NCBI GenBank assembly: GCA_023374045.1
Contig: CM041780.1
Span: 33,474,337 to 33,538,336 of the forward strand
Source: Limonium bicolor
Lineage: Eukaryota; Streptophyta; Magnoliopsida; Caryophyllales; Plumbaginaceae
Direction: 5' to 3'
Length of the DNA stretch: 64,000 nt
Positions within the stretch are counted from its first letter, which is position 1. Every line of letters starts with the position of its first letter. This document shows, piece by piece, positions 57,777 through 64,000 of the stretch. The notes below the pieces were generated by a model. The model saw only the letters and a list, made by a program, of their open reading frames with translations. It was not told where the DNA came from and did no database searches. A program made the translations under genes and the position numbers.

Positions 57777-60213
57777 TGAGAAATTGTCTTAGAATTGAGT
57801 TTTGAGTGGCTAAATGTCCATCATTACTCTTTAATCAACATGTGTACTAATTAGTATCACATTAGGAGGTCTAAATCAATGGGAAATCAAAAATTTCAGA
57901 AATATGTGCACTGATTAGTGAATAGTGCCAAATAGTGACTAGTTTAAGTTTTAATCAATATAAGCTAATTAGTTGGTCAACAAAGACCATGACTAGCCTT
58001 ATTTAAGGTAGGGGGCCGGTTTTCTAAAGGAGGGTGAGTCACCATAAGTAGTCAAATAAGGAAGAAAAGAAGAGATAAGTAAAAGAGTACTATTTGCTTT
58101 ATTAAAGCAAATATCTCTTATAAGCCACCTTTTCTTCTTCTCTCTTCATTTCTCTTCTTCACACGATTTCTTCTTCTCTTCTTTTGCTCCAAACCGAGAG
58201 AGCTCCATCCATGGGTGCTCCACCTTCAATCACTCACTAAGTGTTCATCTTTGCTCCAAATCAAAAACTAAACACATATTTCTCTTAGTTAGGTCAAGAC
58301 CTATCTTTCTATCTTTTCAAATCCTTCAAAGCTCCATTTTGGTGCCAAGAGGAAACTCCATTGATGGAGGAAAACCAAGTTTGAAGAGCTCATTAGCTTC
58401 TCCATTCTCTTAAGGTAAAGAAAATGTAAGAAAAACCATGTTTCCATCATTTCTTGTACATGGCTGAAAATTCCTTCTCATGGAGCTATGTTTTTATACC
58501 TTGTTCTAGCTTGATTTATTCACCAAGGACTAGTGGAGGTCCTATTTCATTCAATGTCAAAGTCTACCTTGAGACTTCAAAGGTAATCATCCACTTTTAT
58601 GCCTTAGAACACATTTCTAACCTAGGTTTTCATTCCTTGAGGTTAGTATATTGCTTAGTACTCATATGAGTCATTGAATATTGATTAGAACATTGGCAAG
58701 GGGAATTTAAGTGGTGGCCGAGATCTATGCAAGAAGAAGGTCTAAGGAGGAGATTAAGATAAGCTTGAGAAAACAAGGTAAAATGCTTACCTAATGGTGG
58801 TTTAAGTTTAAGGAATGAGTTTTAGATGAGTACTAATGTAGCTTAAAGCTTACATTAGGTAATGGGTTGTATAACCTAAGAAAAAGAACTTAAATAAGCT
58901 TGAGAACTTGTGACTAAGGAGCCAAAGGAAATGAGTTAGTAATATAAGTTTAAGATGAGTTTTAAGAACATTATAACTACTATGAGATTGATGGGTGTAT
59001 TTGCAGGTTGAAAGCTTTTATATGTGGAAATTCAGTGTTTAAGTTTAAGTCATTTAAGGGCCTAAGAGCCATGTCATTTAAGAGCCTTAGTGCTATGCAA
59101 TTTAAGATTATTGCAATATATGGAGTATGATGTGAATAAGTTGATTTGGGTGAGAAAATAAGATTAGAAAGGACTTGGTGTGTGTGAGATTATTGTGTGA
59201 GAAAAACAATGCATTTGGGCATGAGAATATACTAGAGGAGCTATGGCGAAATTTGAGTGGAAAATAAGTGTTTAGGTGATGGTGGTGAATTAATATGACC
59301 TAGGATTTACTAGGAGTCATTATGAAGAATTTGAGTGGAAATGAGTTAACTAAGGAGTTCTTGAGGATGAGAATGACCTAGAATGGTCTATGAGGAAGTT
59401 AGAGTTTAGATGGGTGTATTGAACACACCAAAGTCATGGTATGAGGAGTGGTAAGACTTGTGCAGAATCTGGATGGAAAGGTGTATAATGCTTTAAGGTG
59501 ATTTAGGTATGAACTAGAGAGTAAAACAATGAGAGTTCCGAGAACCTTGTGTAAGGGTGAAGATGCTAGTAGTGGACTAATGAGGTTTAGTTTAGATGTT
59601 AATGAGTGGACTTAGGTGATGGAAGAGAAAGGTGTGGGAGAATGTTGTCAAATGTCAAGGAAAATGACTGGGAATGTAAAAGGGAGTATGATCATGAGAA
59701 TGGTGAATAAGATGCATAAAAGAGGTGGAAATGTCTAAGGAGGGTGTTACATGGTCAGGGTAAATGAAGAAGCATGTTAAGGTGTTAAGGTGATGGAAAA
59801 CAATGTATAAGTAAGCTCAAGAGTTTAGGAGTGTTGAGTAACAAAAGAAAAGAAGAGAAATTATGCATGGACATGCAAGATGACCTTGGAGGGATTGAGC
59901 AAAGCAAAGATGTAATGTAGTGATGTTAAGGAGGAGCTATAAGGGTAGGAAAGAAACACTTTGGTTAGTCGAAGTTTTAGATAAAATGTACAAGTTGGAA
60001 ATGTAAGGAAGCATATGACAAGTGTTAGGAATATTTGTAAGAATTTAGTAAATGTTTGAGAAGATCTTTGGAAGTTGTTTTGGAGAGCTTGGTGGAAGTT
60101 ATAAGGTGAGTTTAAGTGCCTAAATGATGTTAGAAGACATTATGAGGGTTTAGGAGAAATTTGGTGAATATTGGTTAAGTGTTTGAAGGCTTAGAAAATG
60201 AGTGTTTTGCCTT

Positions 60214-60324
60214 GTCCGAACATCCGTCCGGACATGGACGTTCGGACAGGCCCTGTTGCGTGAAAATTTTCAGAGTCTCGACTTGTGTCCGACCTTGGGA
60301 AGTCCGGACACAAGTTCGGACATG
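60214..60324. repeat. GTCCGAAC/GTCCGGAC hairpin cassette (C2)
   Basis: It has the same stems as at 50639-50749. Confidence 0.8.
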
Positions 60325-61170
60325 CCACTGTTTTGGCCAAAAACCTTGTTTAAGGATGGGAAATGATGAGGATAATTAGGTATTGATGTTATAAGGCTGT
60401 TTAAGACATGTTTGGTGGGTAACAATGATAATTAAGTGGATGAATAAGTATAAGTGATGAGGAGAAGCGATTCACTTAAGATTAAGTTTGTAAGATTAGG
60501 TTGTAAGACTTAAGAAGTGTTAGGTTGGGATCATTAAAAGTTAAGTAAGGTAAGTAATTTAAGTAAGTTGAATTAAGTTAAGTGATTAACAACCTAAAAC
60601 TGAATGAATGTTTTAGGACTTGGGAATTTGGACTCCGGAAGAGAGTAAGCAACCGAACAACCAACGGTGAACGGTACAGTTCTCTTGTGACCTGCTTGCT
60701 AACGAGGTGTCCCTCGGCTTGTGTGCTATTTGTTTTTGTGTGCTCACTAAACAAGATAAAGCATGCAACCGGAATATATTATATTTATTGTATTGTTGTG
60801 TGATGTTTGAAAACTAACACAACATACCGTGAGAACTTACTAACCAATGTTTAGTAAGGAATTGAGTGAGACTGAGGAACGCCCCTAATAAGGGACGATA
60901 TGAACCGAAAGAGGTTAACCAACAAACAGGGTCTTGAGATTACTACTAACTGGAACTTGAGTGAGGAAACCCGGGACCGATCTCCGGTCATGCATGCTAA
61001 GAAAAGGGGGTCGTTATCTATAGCAGATTCGACCTCCGATTAAGGACTTGTCTTCGGACTTGTAGCCTAGGGCCGGTTGCCGGCTCAGTTGCGCTGGACT
61101 CCCATCCAGAGTAGGTGGCATTAAGATGGTGCGGTGGGATCACCTAAATCCCAGGTTCGAATTAAGCTAC

Positions 61171-61394
61171 AACCATTCCCTTCCAGGAACGGTTTGTATA
61201 TTGAGATTAAGTTAAGATTAAGGCTAAGGTAAGGTTAAGATAAGTCGCAACCATTCCTTATTAAAGGATGGTTTGTATTGTTAAGTTTAAGATTAAGGTA
61301 AGGTTAAGATGAATTGCAACCATTCCTCTTTAAAGGATGGTTTGTATAATTAAGATTAAGATAAGCGACATCCACTCCTTATTAAAGGATGGTT
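61171..61394. repeat. AACCATTCC hairpin array (C2)
   Basis: This is the best-preserved array. For example AACCATTCCTT pairs with AAGGATGGTT with one bulged base. Confidence 0.75.
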
Positions 61395-62003
61395 GTTTTT
61401 CAGATTAAGATAAGACTAAGATTGAGATGAGATAAGGATGGACTAAGATTAAGAGGGAACATTACTTAAGGAGTTAAATAACTAACTCTCTAATTAAGGA
61501 AACGCATTTAAGTCGTTCATTGTGTGTGAACTTTGATTGTTCATATATGGATTGTTGTTTACAGCATTTACTATTATGTTGTGCATTTAATCAACCTCCA
61601 TGCTATCGACAATTAGTCGTCGTAGCCACGTTAGCTTGGGGGCCATGAGGGGATCGTACCAGCATTCGTGCTGACCCCCTTTGGGGGCTGTTTTTACTAC
61701 ACAGGTGTACATCAGGAGGCGACCGTCGCAAGAGTGAGAAGAGGATACAAGTGTTAAGGATTAAGTGTGACTACGAGTTGTGCATGTACACTCGTATGGC
61801 AATTGAGTTAGTAAGATGTATAGGTTGTGAGAGGATTGTAAGAAGGGTATGTAATTGGTTAAGGTTATTGTACTAATGTTCGGTATATTCTGTAGTCAGA
61901 CCGTGGCAAGGTCCTGGATTGTAAAGAATTCCGCTGTGACATGTTTATATATACTGTTAAGTTGCGAGGCCACATTTGGATTGAGTTGGGGTGTTACAAA
62001 AAG

Positions 62004-62015
62004 TGGTATCAGAGC
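62004..62015 (+). other. Primer binding site, C interior 2
   Basis: TGGTATCAGAGC follows the second LTR. Its presence shows that C2 is not the terminal LTR. Confidence 0.95.
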
Positions 62016-62200
62016 GTAGTTACGCTCTGAAGACAAGAAATACCGAACTTAGGAGAATGATGAGGTTGAGATTGAGTTATGGGTTAAGGGTTGAGAGATA
62101 GAGTGAGAGGTGCGTTAGTCGGGACTTCCGGTGCTTACCGGACATCCATAGTACCTAGACCCGCCCTCCACATCCCTAACCCTGAACATGTGGAACAAAC

Positions 62201-62246
62201 GCCAGAGAGAAGAAAGCCTTCTCTTACTCGGGAAACCCGATCTGGC
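62201..62246 (+). ncRNA. Structured leader motif (C interior 2)
   Basis: It is identical to the copy at 52604-52649, with GCCAGA at 62201-62206 and TCTGGC at 62241-62246. Confidence 0.5.
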
Positions 62247-64000
62247 AGTTAGCTAACAGTAAGCAATACGAGAAACAATTTGTTGTACAACAGTTATGGA
62301 GAATTTGGAGGTTTTTAATGGAACGCAATAGAAGAACAGGCGCTACCTATGGAATTCTATCAATAAGGGAAACGGTAATTAGCGGCAACATGGGTCGACA
62401 TGCTACGTAGTCGAAATAACCCGCAATACCAATGGTAAGGAAAGCACTACGAGTGCAATGGATAAGGAAATTATAAGAGACATGAGTACCAGACAGTGGT
62501 CCGAAGGAGCATAACAGTAGGATAATACAAAGCATGAGGATTGAGATTACTGGAAGGTCCAGTTAAGAAACGGGAACTCATATAAATTGTTTACCGAAAT
62601 AGGACTACGATGTAATGCCTAAAGGAGAATCATTACTGAGTAACCACAACAAAATGTGTGGAGACACGAGCGAGAATTAAGACATAAGAAAATATTAAGG
62701 GATTCCCTCAGAAAGAGGAACGCCCTAATAAATGACAGTACTGTCAAACAACAAGGAAACTGCCGGATGGACGGTTATCCAAAATAAGAGATTATCGAAG
62801 GAGTCCCGAGGACTACCAATTACATGGAAATTAGAAGGAAATATCACCACCAATGTACCTTGTACCAATAACCCATCTTGCATGGCGCACTTGCCATAGC
62901 AAGTGCTACCATGGTTAAGTCACACGAAAAGCCACCAAGGCGAGATAGAAGAACGCTACAGTTGCAACATATATTAATACCTGATTGTAATCTATAAGAA
63001 CAGGAAAAAAAATAGGACCTTGGAAGGGCCTGACGGCCTGACCATGATGAGTTGAGCCGACACATCAGTCAGCAGGGAGCTGAGCTTAGACAAAATACTA
63101 AATAGTATAAATATTAGCAACAGTATAACCCACTACAACGACAACCGACAGTACGGTAAGAACACAATCCCGAACTCCAAGGGGAAAACCTAAGAGATCG
63201 CTCGGTGACCCGAGCAAAACACTGTATAAGCAATGATATACAAGGGATGTATTGTAAGATACTATTGAGACTGTTGAAGCATCGACTTACAACGAAAGCG
63301 GGATAAGACTCCCAGAGTGACCATTAAGGATACCAATAACAACATTCTACAATGCAGATGTTGGAAAACCCAGAAAACAAGGATAAAAGAAATAAACGTA
63401 AGCTATAACCTACTAAGGATTAAAGTCGTACAACCCTAGAAAAGGAAAGCTCAAAGGACTACCCCCACAGAGCGGGCATAGTCGAGCTGAACAACTGATG
63501 AATGACAGTTAACACTGTTTGTTAACTCATTAACACCCAAGTATGATTGATCATCAAGGGTGGCGTAATCAACAGAAGTTGAACGAAGCGTTGAGATGGA
63601 AGAATAAGACGACAGGATGATATCCAACTTGGACACCGTAAGGCAAACGCCTAATACGAACCTAACCTTGACTATTAAAAGACATAAGTCTAGTGAAATG
63701 ATAGTAGTGTCAAAGGCATTGAGTAACCTCGGATCACCTGAACATTTAGTATGTAACCTAACGGTGGATAGTGCTCAAAGAACCAGAATCTTATAGGGAT
63801 GACCTGCAAATGAGTAAGAGTACAAATAATGAACTGAGACATTAAGCATTAAGAGCCTACGAGCCAAGGATGTTAACCACATCAGAGCCGAGGCGCAATA
63901 AGTTATAAGCGAGCTTGTTTAAGCCACGAAGGGACTACAATTTGTAGATATGAACGGTTACCAAACCTATAACTTAGATTGGGAAGAACATTACCAAGAA

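Larger units (their letters stand above)
57477..61998 (+). mobile_element. Family C LTR (C2, 4522 bp)
   Basis: It begins TGAAATACCCC and ends GGGGTGTTACA. A PPT precedes it and a PBS follows it, so it is an internal LTR of the tandem array. It is almost identical to C1; C1 shows more short deletions in hairpin and homopolymer regions (for example ATAAGCGACATCC is shared but AAAGGATGG is intact only here). It contains the same series of hairpins and no gene. Confidence 0.92.
47899..64000 (+). mobile_element. Family C tandem array (runs off window)
   Basis: The order is LTR (4502 bp), interior (5076 bp), LTR (4522 bp), then a second interior beginning with a PBS at 62004. A normal element would end with a target duplication after 61998; instead the interior restarts, so at least one more LTR is expected to the right. 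The two LTRs differ by only about ten substitutions in stretches compared, plus short indels, and the interiors are nearly identical, so the array is young. No gag or pol is visible. Confidence 0.9.
61999..64000 (+). mobile_element. Family C interior 2, partial
   Basis: It repeats 52401 onward with very few differences, such as AGCGGC for ACCGGC at 62391. It carries the PBS, PBS hairpin (62009-62030), leader motif and TCGAC motif (62395-62414), and is truncated by the window edge. No gene is visible. Confidence 0.9.

Overview
The window looks like repeat-dense heterochromatin of a large plant genome. It is AT-rich, has no supportable protein-coding gene and no rRNA or tRNA gene, and almost every base can be placed in an LTR retrotransposon or its remnants. 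The plant assignment rests on initiator-Met-type primer binding sites (TGGTATCAGAGC), polypurine tracts of the AAGGGGGG type preceded by a GGGACGAAGTT-like motif (familiar from plant Ty3/gypsy elements), TG...CA ends with 5-bp target duplications, and nested insertions. The species cannot be read from the sequence.

Layout. (1) 1-4326: the truncated 3' end of a family C element, mostly one LTR. (2) 4327-6690: old sequence with a Ty1/copia-like polypurine tract on the minus strand and short hairpin minisatellites. (3) 6691-8805: part of a probable minus-strand LTR (family D) that resumes at 47677-47898. (4) 8811-47671: element A, with LTRs of 5547 and 5544 bp and a perfect AGATT target duplication, inserted into D. 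(5) 14662-40084: element B, inserted in the A interior with a perfect ATGTA duplication. B is not an ordinary element: it reads LTR-interior-LTR-interior-LTR (LTRs of 6290, 6293 and 6277 bp; interiors of 3288 and 3275 bp). (6) 47899-64000: family C, again LTR-interior-LTR-interior, running off the right edge.

How the parts relate. A, B and C have LTRs 4.5-6.3 kb long and interiors of 2.3-5.1 kb without recognisable gag or pol. They fit the LARD idea (large retrotransposon derivatives: long LTRs, non-coding interior) and would need proteins supplied in trans. Although largely unalike in sequence, the families share terminal inverted repeats of the form TGWAAYACCCC, the 5-nt spacer before the PBS, a hairpin overlapping the PBS, the PPT context, and a second upstream PPT-like tract. 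B and C also share a structured leader about 200 nt after the PBS and a second hairpin motif further in. All LTRs carry clusters of short inverted repeats.

The most notable observation is that the middle LTR of B is a mosaic. Its left quarter matches the right LTR and the rest mainly matches the left LTR, as expected from unequal crossing-over between the two LTRs of one inserted element. Family C shows the same tandem layout independently. All coordinates and identities were read by eye; no alignment or database search was run.
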